Assembly (NCBI RefSeq): GCF_030540825.1
Contig: NZ_JAUOEO010000001.1
Span: forward strand, 2,825,001 to 2,889,000
Source: Flavivirga spongiicola
Lineage (GTDB): Bacteria > Bacteroidota > Bacteroidia > Flavobacteriales > Flavobacteriaceae
Length of the DNA: 64,000 bases
Direction: 5' to 3'
The notes under the pieces are model-generated. The model had not been told where the DNA came from. It saw only the letters and a list, made by a program, of their open reading frames with translations, and did not search any database. The translations under genes were made by a program, and so were the position numbers. This document shows positions 1 to 8,449 of this stretch, piece after piece (the stretch's first letter is position 1; each line of letters opens with the position of its first letter).

Positions 1-160
1 TTTCTTTATGATCAAAAGTTAATTTATGCAACTCTAAATCTCGCAACTTAATGACCAGTCTAATATAGTAAGTTTAGGAAAAAGACTATAGTTTTCTCTA
101 AAGTCATAAGGGATTTCATTTTAAAATTTTATTATTCATTTGAGTTAATTAGCAATTAAT

Positions 161-229
161 TAACATTTTGTTACTAGTGGGAGAATAGTTTTATACGTCA
201 TAGACTAAATGAATCATAAAATTTTAAAA
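161..229 (+). repeat. duplicated 5' leader, copy 1
   Basis: The sequence before the first protease gene (TAACATTTT..TACTAGTGGG.GAATAGTTTT.ATACGTCATAGACTAA) recurs almost unchanged before the second protease gene at about 2004-2074. The duplication therefore took the promoter and leader along with the coding region, and both genes probably share the same control. Confidence 0.8.
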
Positions 230-1924
230 ATGAAGTTATTGTTACAAAAAAGAAATAGCATTTTAATGGTTAACTGTTTAGTATTTCTTTTGTTTTTTGG
301 AGGAAGTTGTAATACAATAAAAGCACAGTCTACTACTTACAATGATGAAAAAAGAGTAGAAGAAATACAGCAACAGGTTTTAAAAATTTATGATAAGCTA
401 TTAAAAAGCACAGTAAGGGTTGAACTAGGAGAAGCTGCAGGGAGTGCTGTTTTAATATCGGAAGACGGTTACATTCTTACTGCAGCTCATGTTATAGATG
501 CCGTTGGAGGAAAAGAAGGCCAAGTTAGGCTTTATGATGGATCGGTATATATGGCAACTTGTCTAGGAAAAGATGGTGTCGCTGATTATGGATTAATGAA
601 AATAGAGCCTACTGAAAAGCTTGTGTATGCAGAGTTAGGAGTCGCGTCAAATTTACCTAAAGATGAAGCTTGTTTAATGTTCGGGCACCCTAGTCCTTCA
701 GATAAAGAACGTCCTGCTATTGGCAGAATAGGTTTTTATGAAGGGATAACAGATAGTGACTATTTAAGAACTTCCTGTATTATGATGCCAGGAGATTCTG
801 GAGGGCCTATGTTCGATTTAAACGGGAAGGTGATAGGTGTTAATTGCTATATAACTAGAGGAATGGATGAAAACTATTATGCTTCTGTAGATAATGTAAA
901 AAAGAATTGGGATAAGTTGGTAAGTGGTGAATTGTTTGATTATAGTAAGCCGGCATATAGTGGTTCAATTGTTGAGGCTGTTGAAAAAGAAAGCCCATTT
1001 GTGTTAAAGGAAGGTAAAGATACTTTTGTCAAGATATTGTCAAAGAAAAAAAATAAAACACATGAAACTATTGTTACCATTGAAAGTTTAGTGGAAGGGG
1101 ATTCTATAAAAACTCAGGGAACCATTTTTGATAAAAAAGGTTATATAGTAGCAAAGTCCTCACAAATAGGAAACACTCAGGTATATTGTACTTTAAACAA
1201 TGGAAATAAAGTACAAGCATATCCAGTAGGACGAGATAAAGTTAATGATCTAGTTGTGTTAAAATTAGAAACAAAAGAAAATCTAAGCTCCATAAACTTA
1301 GGTTTAAATAAGGAGATAAAAACAGGGCAAGTACTAGGAACTGTTTCAAGTCAAGGGGATATTGCTTGGTCTGGAATTTTAGGCTTAGGAGTAAGAAAAA
1401 TTAAGACAAAGGATAAAGGATATCTAGGAATTGAATTTAACAAAGAGCAAGACAGTGTCATTATAGGAAATGTTATTGAAGGAGCTGCCGCAAATCGAGC
1501 AGGTTTACTGGTAGGGGATAAAATTATTCAATTTAATTTAATGCCAATTAATGCAAGACGTGACTTGTTTAAAGCACTTTCTAAAACCGAGCCAGATCAA
1601 AAAGTAATTGTTAAGGTTTTAAGAAATAAAATTGAAAAAGATATAGAGGTTATATTGGATAAAAGAAAAGATAAAAAAACCAGATCTAATTATGTTGCAG
1701 GCAATGTGAAACCTAGTAAAATTAAAGATGGTTTTCCTAAAGCGTTTACTCATGATATGCCTTTGCAGCCTCATGAATGTGGTACACTAGTAATTAACCT
1801 ACAAGGAGAAGTTTTAGGAATTAACATTGCTAGAAGAAGTAGAACATGTTCATTGGCTATTCCGTTAGGGCATGTGGAAAAAGTTGTAGAAACAATATTA
1901 AAAAAAGCAAAAATAAACAGTTAA
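230..1924 (+). CDS. exported trypsin-like serine protease with PDZ and a second, degenerate protease domain
   Basis: Secreted or lipid-anchored S1C-type (HtrA-like) protease. Residues are numbered from an upstream in-frame ATG at 209. A signal segment ends in GGSC (possible lipobox, C34) or in KAQ. The first protease domain has a complete triad: H94 (TAAHV), D126 (ADYGL) and S197 (PGDSGGP). A second protease-like fold begins near residue 287. There AKSSQ replaces the His motif, VNDLVVLK keeps the Asp region, and PHECGTLV stands where GNSGGPLV is expected, so it should be inactive. A PDZ domain (about 405-485) sits between the halves of this pseudo-domain. I prefer the ATG at 230 because the tandem paralogue keeps the surrounding sequence but has no ATG at the position equivalent to 209. 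The substrate is unknown; a role in envelope protein quality control is inference. Confidence 0.88.
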   Translation: MKLLLQKRNSILMVNCLVFLLFFGGSCNTIKAQSTTYNDEKRVEEIQQQVLKIYDKLLKSTVRVELGEAAGSAVLISEDGYILTAAHVIDAVGGKEGQVRLYDGSVYMATCLGKDGVADYGLMKIEPTEKLVYAELGVASNLPKDEACLMFGHPSPSDKERPAIGRIGFYEGITDSDYLRTSCIMMPGDSGGPMFDLNGKVIGVNCYITRGMDENYYASVDNVKKNWDKLVSGELFDYSKPAYSGSIVEAVEKESPFVLKEGKDTFVKILSKKKNKTHETIVTIESLVEGDSIKTQGTIFDKKGYIVAKSSQIGNTQVYCTLNNGNKVQAYPVGRDKVNDLVVLKLETKENLSSINLGLNKEIKTGQVLGTVSSQGDIAWSGILGLGVRKIKTKDKGYLGIEFNKEQDSVIIGNVIEGAAANRAGLLVGDKIIQFNLMPINARRDLFKALSKTEPDQKVIVKVLRNKIEKDIEVILDKRKDKKTRSNYVAGNVKPSKIKDGFPKAFTHDMPLQPHECGTLVINLQGEVLGINIARRSRTCSLAIPLGHVEKVVETILKKAKINS

Positions 1925-1956
1925 TAAATAAAACTAGACACCTTTAAAGCTTCAAG

Positions 1957-1982
1957 AAAAACAAATATAAGATCTTGTTTTT
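1957..1982 (+). terminator. weak AT-only hairpin between the two protease genes
   Basis: AAAAACAA (1957-1964) pairs with TTGTTTTT (1975-1982) across a 10-nt loop, 33 nt after the first protease stop. The right arm supplies a T run. The stem contains only one G-C pair, so termination would be weak. It may simply be AT-rich sequence. Confidence 0.3.
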
Positions 1983-2003
1983 AGTAGTAAGAAATTATTT
2001 ATT

Positions 2004-2074
2004 TAACATTTTACTACTAGTGGGGGAATAGTTTTCATACGTCATAGACTAAGTGAATCATAAAATTTAAAATA
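2004..2074 (+). repeat. duplicated 5' leader, copy 2
   Basis: This is the second copy of the leader found at 161-229. It lies directly upstream of the second protease ATG and differs by only a few substitutions and one or two indels. Confidence 0.8.
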
Positions 2075-3763
2075 ATGAAGTTATTGCCGCAAAAAAGAAA
2101 TAGTATTTTAATGATTAGCTATTTAATATTTCTTCTGTTTTTTGGAGGAGGATGTAATACAATAATAGCACAGTCTACTACTTACAATGATGAAAAAAGA
2201 GTAGAAGAAATACAGCAACAGGTTTTAGATATTTATGATAAACTATTAAAAAGTACTGTACGAGTAGAGGTTGGGAGTGCTGCAGGGACTGGCGTGTTAA
2301 TATCGGAAGATGGTTATGTTCTTTCTGCTGCTCATGTTGTTGCTGCAGTTGAAAAAAGAAAAGGAAAAATAAGACTTTATGATGGCACAGTATATACGGC
2401 GACTTGTTTAGGGAAAAATAAGATAGCCGATTATGGATTAATGAAAATAGAATCTGATAAGAAGTTTATTTTTTCGGAGCTAGGAACCCCTATAGATTTA
2501 GCTAAAGATGAGGCTTGTTTAATGTTGGGCCATCCTGCATCTGATGAAAAAGAACGCCCTCCTATTGGAAGAATAGGTTTTTATAAAGGAGTAACTAATG
2601 GAGATTATTTAAAAACATCATGTATCATGATGCCTGGAGATTCTGGAGGACCAATATTTGATTTAAATGGGAAAGTCATAGGAGTTTGTAGCTATGTTAA
2701 TAGTGCAATTAATGAAAATTATTATGCCTCCGTTTATAATGTGAAAAAGCATTGGGATAAATTAGTTAATGGGGAATCGTTTGGGAATATTAAATCCCGT
2801 TATAAAAGTACAGCTGTTGAAGTAACTGAAAAAGAAAAACCGTTTGTATTAAAAGGAGGTAAAGAAACTATTAGTAAGGTTTTATCTAAAAAAAGAAACG
2901 ACATTGATAAAGCTGTTGTTGCTATTGAAAGTATATTAGATGGCGATGCTTTTAAAACCCAAGGAACCCTTATTAATAAGAAGGGCTATATTATAGCAAA
3001 GTCATCTCAAATAGGAAATAATTCAATACAGTGTACTTTACATAACGGAAATAAAATACAAGCGCAAATGGTTGGTAGGGATCTTGTTAATGACCTTGTT
3101 GTGTTAAAAATAAAAACGAGGGAAAAATTAAATGCTATAAATTTAGATATAAATAGTGCAGAGAAAGCTGGGCAGTTATTAGGTACAGTTTCAAGTAAAG
3201 GTGATATTGCCTGGTCTGGTATCTTTGGTTTAGAATCAAGAAAAATTAAGACAAAAGATACTGGAGATTTAGGAGTTGAATTTGAAGAAAAAGAGAATGT
3301 TATCGTAAAAAGAACTATCGAAGGAAAAGCAGCGAATAAAGCAGGTATATTGGCAGGAGATGAGATTGTAAAATTTAATGAGGTAGCAATAAACATAAAA
3401 AAGGATTTACGTAGAGCGCTTTCTAAAACAAAGCCGAATGAAAAAGTAATTGCTACCATTTTAAGAGGTGGGGCTGAGAAAGATATAGAAGTGGTGCTGG
3501 GTAGAAAACGTGTAGATTATATGAAAAATCATGTGGCAGGAGGTATAAAAACTACTAAAATAAGAGATGATTTCCCTAAGGCTTTTACACACGATATGTC
3601 TATATTACCTAGTGATTGTGGTACACCAGTAATTAATTTACAAGGGAAAGTCATAGGTATTAACATTGCTCGTAGAAACAGAGTAAGCTCATTGGCTATT
3701 TCGTTAGCACATATAAAAACCGTTGTAAATAAAATATTAAAAACAACAGATAAGAAAAGTTAG
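2075..3763 (+). CDS. tandem paralogue: exported trypsin-like protease with PDZ and pseudo-protease domain
   Basis: Same layout as its upstream neighbour. There is a signal segment with GGGC (possible lipobox) or IAQ, then an intact S1C-type domain with SAAHV, ADYGL and PGDSGGP. A degenerate second protease fold follows, with AKSSQ for the His motif and PSDCGTPV for the Ser motif, split by a PDZ domain. The first 70 or so codons are nearly identical to the upstream gene, while the later parts have diverged more. That pattern fits a fairly recent tandem duplication with relaxed or divergent selection on the C-terminal half. Its target is unknown. Confidence 0.88.
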   Translation: MKLLPQKRNSILMISYLIFLLFFGGGCNTIIAQSTTYNDEKRVEEIQQQVLDIYDKLLKSTVRVEVGSAAGTGVLISEDGYVLSAAHVVAAVEKRKGKIRLYDGTVYTATCLGKNKIADYGLMKIESDKKFIFSELGTPIDLAKDEACLMLGHPASDEKERPPIGRIGFYKGVTNGDYLKTSCIMMPGDSGGPIFDLNGKVIGVCSYVNSAINENYYASVYNVKKHWDKLVNGESFGNIKSRYKSTAVEVTEKEKPFVLKGGKETISKVLSKKRNDIDKAVVAIESILDGDAFKTQGTLINKKGYIIAKSSQIGNNSIQCTLHNGNKIQAQMVGRDLVNDLVVLKIKTREKLNAINLDINSAEKAGQLLGTVSSKGDIAWSGIFGLESRKIKTKDTGDLGVEFEEKENVIVKRTIEGKAANKAGILAGDEIVKFNEVAINIKKDLRRALSKTKPNEKVIATILRGGAEKDIEVVLGRKRVDYMKNHVAGGIKTTKIRDDFPKAFTHDMSILPSDCGTPVINLQGKVIGINIARRNRVSSLAISLAHIKTVVNKILKTTDKKS

Positions 3764-4144
3764 GATCATGCTCAAAAGTTATGTTTAATCAAAAATTTGG
3801 TTGATCTAAGAAGTGTAGAATTTGGAATTGTAGGGTTTTAGATATACTACGAGTCTCAGTATTTGATAGCAGTGTTCATAGCCAGTTAAAGGCGGGATTA
3901 AGATGAAATCTTATATATGGTTTAAAGTATCAAGAAAAGATGTTATTGAAAACGGAAACATACATCTAACTTGAAATTTAGACGCAGTTTAAAAGGTCAA
4001 AATTTAGAAATAATGAGTGCAGGAGTGGAGATGCAAAACGAAGCTTTAAGCGCAGGACGAAATGTAAAGAAAATGTATTGAATACATTTTTAGAGAACGA
4101 GCCAGAAGACGCTTGGAGAAAGTGAATGGTGCTTTAGCTATTTC
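3764..4144. other. gene-free stretch after the protease pair
   Basis: I see no open frame of gene length and no recognisable RNA. A short palindrome (AAATGTATTGAATACATTT) lies near 4065-4092. Together with the pseudogene that follows, the stretch looks like decayed sequence. Confidence 0.4.
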
Positions 4145-4480
4145 CTATATTTTGACGTGATTTTTTTCTGGATACAAATTAGCTGTATCGTTATCTAAAA
4201 ATGAGGCAGCAACAAACTTACCGCGAACATTTTCAATCTTAGGTTTAAGGGAATCTTTTGATATGTGCTTTATATATAAACTCTTTTGAATGTTTCAATT
4301 TTTGTAGGCTCCATGTTCAAAACCATCTAATACAATATCTGATCGTTCTGGAGAAGGGCTAGAATAAAACAGATTAAAATTAGTGTTAGAATTTTTAGGA
4401 AGAACATAAACTTAAAAAGTAATTTTGGCATATGCGGATAAATATACAAACAGTGCCTGAAACCAAAAAATGATACTCAT
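4145..4480 (-). pseudogene. decayed exported protein, N-terminal part, two in-frame stops
   Basis: Reading leftward from an ATG at 4480 gives one frame of about 111 codons interrupted by two stops. It starts with a signal-like segment (MSIIFWFQALFVYLSAYA). A TAA then stands where AAA is likely, followed by VYVLPKNSNTNFNLFYSS and SDIVLDGFEHGAYKN. Next is a TGA where TGG (Trp) is likely, followed by NIQKSLYIKHISKDS and VRGKFVAASFLDNDTANLYP. The spacing of FEHGAYKNW and GKFVAASFLDND resembles the DFEG..YG.W ... GKG..NSF.GGD module found at the N-terminus of GH32-type and related Bacteroidota glycosidases; that match is from memory. It lies downstream of the SusC/D unit on the same strand and may be a lost member of it. 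Confidence 0.55.
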
Positions 4481-4694
4481 TCTAGAAATAACTAAACCAA
4501 GTATAGAACTGGCAAGGATTACTTTTATTTGCCAATACAGACCGCATTGGTCTAACACCAAACCAAATGCATGGACAAAAAAATATTAGAATCAGAACCT
4601 ATAAAAACAGAAATCTCCAAGAGCCGAAACTCTCAGAGATTTAAAAACTATCTTTGTATAAACCTGTAACAGTTATTTAGGATTAGTCAATTTT

Positions 4695-6143
4695 CTATCT
4701 GTCTCTATACCCTATTCCTTTGATTTTTCCAAATCCAGAATAAGAACTTTCTAAAGTAATTTGACCATTTACAGGTGGTACATCATAAAACTCTACTACA
4801 CCACCATTTGCAGAACCATTATGAGTACAAACAACTAATTGACTACTCAACAAATCATACCTATCATTACTTTTATTAAACTCATTGAATTTTAAATAGG
4901 TTACTTCTTCAGGTCTATCTATCATCAATGTCGTTTTATCTTGAGTAAAATCATATTGATATACTTTGCCTCCAACTGCATAGAAAATATAGCCAAAATC
5001 CGGGCTAACTGCATAACTTGTAGCCTGATCAAAATCTGTAGCCGTAATTTCACCATAATGATACTGTGTATATTTATTAGGCGAAAATATTGCCAGATAA
5101 TGTTTTGAATCTACTGGATCTTTCAAAAAAGCAAAAGCTCTGGTACCATTGTATTTACTTTGCGTCATATATATCAGGTCTTTTCCTGTATCATAATCAA
5201 ATAATGTACTAGCCTCTGGAGCCATTAAACCAGATGATGCTCGAAAACCAGAAAATCTAACAAATCTTTTATTTGTATCATCATAACCTGTTGTACTAAA
5301 AGGAGCACCTTTTACAATATAAGGAGACGCTACAAAAGGCGTACCATCAATTATATTAATAGGTTGGTTATATCTAATATGCCAAACTGAAAACCAATGG
5401 TATATATTGCCATTTGCCGCAGCGTATCCATAATTTGGATATGGTGAAACCAGATTATCTGCTTTAAGATCATCTGGCTGATCTGATGCAAACTCACTAC
5501 TTAAAGTTCTAAACGTTTCGAATGTATTTGGAGTCAGTCTAACCGTACCATTTCCTGAAGTAGTAATATAAATACCAAGAACACGACGATCCCATTGATA
5601 TATCATAAGGGATTCTGGAACTCCTGATAATTCTAATTCGGAATTGGCAATACTAAGTACATCATTCTTTACTGTATATTCTTCAAATAAATAAGAAATC
5701 ATATCTAGTCGAGACCCTCCATTTTCTTCACTTAAAACAAGCCAACCTTCGTAAAAAGGGTTTAATACTTCTACCGTAAAACGATATTCGTATTCTATTT
5801 CCGTATCTTCATCAGTTACAACATAATAAATATCATGCTTACCCGGAGCCCAATCCAAATTCTCAATATCTAAATCCTTGGTCTCAGCTATTATCTCAGA
5901 ATCATAGCCCCCATCATCAATGAACCATTTATAAGTATAATTATTGGAATCTTTTGTATGTTTTAAATCTGGAGTGACTTTAAAATCATCATATCTAGCT
6001 ATAGAATAAGACTCTTCTACACCTTCAAATGTTATTTCATCTACTTCTGTATAAACGTAATTTCCTTCATCTTCCAAACATGACACCACCAACAAACTAG
6101 TACAAAAAATTAACGCTATTTGTTTTTTTATATTTTTAAACAT
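4695..6143 (-). CDS. PKD-like family surface lipoprotein of a SusCD cluster
   Basis: Outer-membrane-associated lipoprotein: an N-terminal hydrophobic segment ends at VVSC, the likely lipidated cysteine. The start is placed at 6143 (MFKNIKK), because an upstream ATG would give an atypical hydrophilic extension before the signal. The region after the signal looks like an Ig/PKD-type fold (YTYKWFIDDG). The rest is probably beta-propeller-like, with several short Y-rich strands. Proteins of this type commonly close SusC-SusD-DUF4843 operons in Bacteroidota. They are thought to bind ligand at the cell surface, but the ligand is not established. It is the last intact gene of the leftward unit. Confidence 0.75.
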   Translation of the reverse strand: MFKNIKKQIALIFCTSLLVVSCLEDEGNYVYTEVDEITFEGVEESYSIARYDDFKVTPDLKHTKDSNNYTYKWFIDDGGYDSEIIAETKDLDIENLDWAPGKHDIYYVVTDEDTEIEYEYRFTVEVLNPFYEGWLVLSEENGGSRLDMISYLFEEYTVKNDVLSIANSELELSGVPESLMIYQWDRRVLGIYITTSGNGTVRLTPNTFETFRTLSSEFASDQPDDLKADNLVSPYPNYGYAAANGNIYHWFSVWHIRYNQPINIIDGTPFVASPYIVKGAPFSTTGYDDTNKRFVRFSGFRASSGLMAPEASTLFDYDTGKDLIYMTQSKYNGTRAFAFLKDPVDSKHYLAIFSPNKYTQYHYGEITATDFDQATSYAVSPDFGYIFYAVGGKVYQYDFTQDKTTLMIDRPEEVTYLKFNEFNKSNDRYDLLSSQLVVCTHNGSANGGVVEFYDVPPVNGQITLESSYSGFGKIKGIGYRDR

Positions 6144-6185
6144 TTTATTATTTTTTATGTTATTTTTAATTCCGTACACGTACTA

Positions 6186-6941
6186 TCATGGTACAATCAT
6201 CTCGGTCCCATCATCTTCTAAAACCGGTGTTCCTGCTGCTTTTTGAGCATTTAGATAACTTTTAAATTTAGCTGTTTGATTAAAAATTGTAGACAAATTA
6301 GGGAACCTGCTAAAATCGGGAACTGCTATTTCGTTTACTTCTGCAAATAAGTATACTTTTTTACGTGAAAAATCACCCAATAAATACACCATAAACCTAT
6401 TCCATATACTCGGTTCTACTAATTGGTCTGAAACACTAATCTCAAATTCATCATAAACAACTGGTCTACTTGTTTTAGAATTACTTGAAGTTTGATCTCC
6501 AGTAACCTTAACTTCAAAATGATCATTAGGAACCAATTTAAACTTTAAATTAAAAATTTCCGTTTCCATATCGTCAGTTCTTATAAACTCTACGGGAATA
6601 TCAGCATAAACACTGTCTTTAAGGACTGTTATTTCCCTTGGTAAGTTAAAATGTACACCTTCAGTGGCAGTTGTTTGATCATCTAGAACCTCTATTTTAG
6701 CTATTCTATCATACGATGTGGTATAACCTTGTACGCGAACTTTAACGTCTACTATTTTGTCTGTAACTTCTTCTAAGTCAAAAGCAAAGCTTATAGGAAT
6801 GCTATCTAATCTTCTTTCTAGAGCTTGAGAAAAATAAATAACATCCTTCCCTTCATAAACCATAGTTTCTTTTGTTTCACAAGCCATTATAGAAAATACT
6901 ACAAGACACATGATACCAATTTTTTTGATATAATTTTTCAT
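6186..6941 (-). CDS. DUF4843 domain lipoprotein
   Basis: Exported lipoprotein with a signal ending in IMAC. The body matches the DUF4843 pattern: YEGKDVIYFS near the N-terminus, a Calx-beta-like segment (ATEGVHFNLP, VYADIPVEFIRTDD) and a C-terminal region around WNRFMVYLLGDFS. It sits between susD and the PKD-like gene, the usual position of this family. Its biochemical role is unknown; surface capture of ligand for the SusC/D pair is the usual guess. Confidence 0.8.
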   Translation of the reverse strand: MKNYIKKIGIMCLVVFSIMACETKETMVYEGKDVIYFSQALERRLDSIPISFAFDLEEVTDKIVDVKVRVQGYTTSYDRIAKIEVLDDQTTATEGVHFNLPREITVLKDSVYADIPVEFIRTDDMETEIFNLKFKLVPNDHFEVKVTGDQTSSNSKTSRPVVYDEFEISVSDQLVEPSIWNRFMVYLLGDFSRKKVYLFAEVNEIAVPDFSRFPNLSTIFNQTAKFKSYLNAQKAAGTPVLEDDGTEMIVP

Positions 6942-6952
6942 GATAATTAATT

Positions 6953-8431
6953 TTAATTATTGCGATAATTAGATTCTGAATCTGGTAGTGGTGCAACATA
7001 TTCTGCATCTCCCATCTCTATAGTTCTAGAAGAGTTTGCATTAGGAATTTCAGAAATGTTTTTTCTTTTATAATAGAAGAACATTTGACCTTCTGCATAA
7101 AACTCTCTTCTGTATTCTTTAAGGATTTCTTCTTGAATATCTGCTCCAGGGTCTATATCAGGAATCCCTCTGTTAAATCTCTGTGCGTTAAGATAAGTTA
7201 AAGCATCTGCTTCATTAGCTTCCAATTCTGCAGCAATTAAATACATTTCACTCATTCTTATAAGAGGCTGAAAAAATCTAAAGCCCATCTTTGGGTCATG
7301 TACATCTGCATATTTGAAAAATGTTGGAAACGAATGTTCTCCTAATACTGGCAATGCCCACGATGATAACCTACGGTAATCATTGTCATTACCCTCAAAA
7401 AAGAAATCTAATTTACTTTTAGCAGCTAAAATACCAACTTCATCTAAAGAAGCTGCGAACAAATCTCTTTGTTGGTTGTACAAATCATTATTATTTAATC
7501 CAAAAATTATTTCTGAAGAAAAAATACGATCAGGGTTAGCTCCTGCAGAAATTACCTCTTTAAAAGGTGTCCAAGGAAACCACACAGAAGCTTCTTCTAT
7601 AACCAACTTGGCTGCTGTTAATGCTGCAGTATTATTACCTGCATATAAATTAACTCTCGCCTGTAATGCTTTTACTGCATAATAATTCATCCTTTTATTT
7701 CTAAACCTATAAAAATCTGATTCTCTATACTTATATAATGGGTCATCAGAATCTAACTGTTCTTCTTGAGAAACATTTATTTTACCAAATTCTCTGATAG
7801 GATCATTTTCTAAAAATGTTTCAGCACTCGTTAAATCTGCAAGAATTTTTTCCATAGCCTCACTTGCCTTTAATAAAGGAGTAATAGTACTTTGTACATC
7901 TACATTATAAGGAATTGAGGGGTCTTCTGGTGATTTAACATATATTGGACCAAACAGTCTTAATAAATCGAAATGAAGCATGGCTCGTAATGCATAGGCC
8001 TCACCTAATAATATGTTTTCTTCCTTTTCTGGTAAAAGGTTATCACGAGCTTCTACCTGTTTTATAAAATTATTTATATTTAAAATATTTACATAAGCAG
8101 AAGTCCATATATTATCCAAAGCTCCCCTTACATTACTTGCTGTATAATTAATATCTTTATATTCTTTATACTTATGTGGAGTAGACGTATCTGTGTTGTA
8201 AAGCTGTGCGAAAATATCAACAGTACTCATAGTTAACCCTCCTCCATAAAGAGACCCTGAAGTCATATCTAAATAAATCCCATTTAAAACTGTTTGGGTT
8301 CCAGAAGGCGTAGAAAACATACCGTCTTCTAAAAATTGATTCTCTGGCTTTACATCTAAATAGTCATCACATGAAGTAAATAAAATACATCCTACTAATA
8401 CTGCCGTAATATTTTTTAAGTATTTTTTCAT
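6953..8431 (-). CDS. SusD/RagB-family nutrient-binding lipoprotein
   Basis: Surface lipoprotein that caps the SusC channel and binds the ligand. The signal ends at LFTSC, followed by DDYLDVKPENQF, the classic SusD start. TPR-like helices cover about residues 80-340 (EAYALRAMLHFDLLRLFG is typical), and the C-terminus carries RFFQPLIRMSEMYLIAAELEA. Length (492) is normal. It lies 18 nt after susC, so the two are co-transcribed. No glycosidase is nearby, so the ligand need not be a glycan. Confidence 0.93.
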   Translation of the reverse strand: MKKYLKNITAVLVGCILFTSCDDYLDVKPENQFLEDGMFSTPSGTQTVLNGIYLDMTSGSLYGGGLTMSTVDIFAQLYNTDTSTPHKYKEYKDINYTASNVRGALDNIWTSAYVNILNINNFIKQVEARDNLLPEKEENILLGEAYALRAMLHFDLLRLFGPIYVKSPEDPSIPYNVDVQSTITPLLKASEAMEKILADLTSAETFLENDPIREFGKINVSQEEQLDSDDPLYKYRESDFYRFRNKRMNYYAVKALQARVNLYAGNNTAALTAAKLVIEEASVWFPWTPFKEVISAGANPDRIFSSEIIFGLNNNDLYNQQRDLFAASLDEVGILAAKSKLDFFFEGNDNDYRRLSSWALPVLGEHSFPTFFKYADVHDPKMGFRFFQPLIRMSEMYLIAAELEANEADALTYLNAQRFNRGIPDIDPGADIQEEILKEYRREFYAEGQMFFYYKRKNISEIPNANSSRTIEMGDAEYVAPLPDSESNYRNN

Positions 8432-8449
8432 CTTTTTTAATATTTATAA

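Noticed and set aside
3007..3459. 150-codon open frame on the minus strand inside the second protease gene
   Set aside because: It is the antisense of conserved protease/PDZ coding sequence with no family signature; a shadow frame.
4671..4694. Possible terminator after the PKD-like gene
   Set aside because: No clear stem with a T run in the leftward direction could be read.
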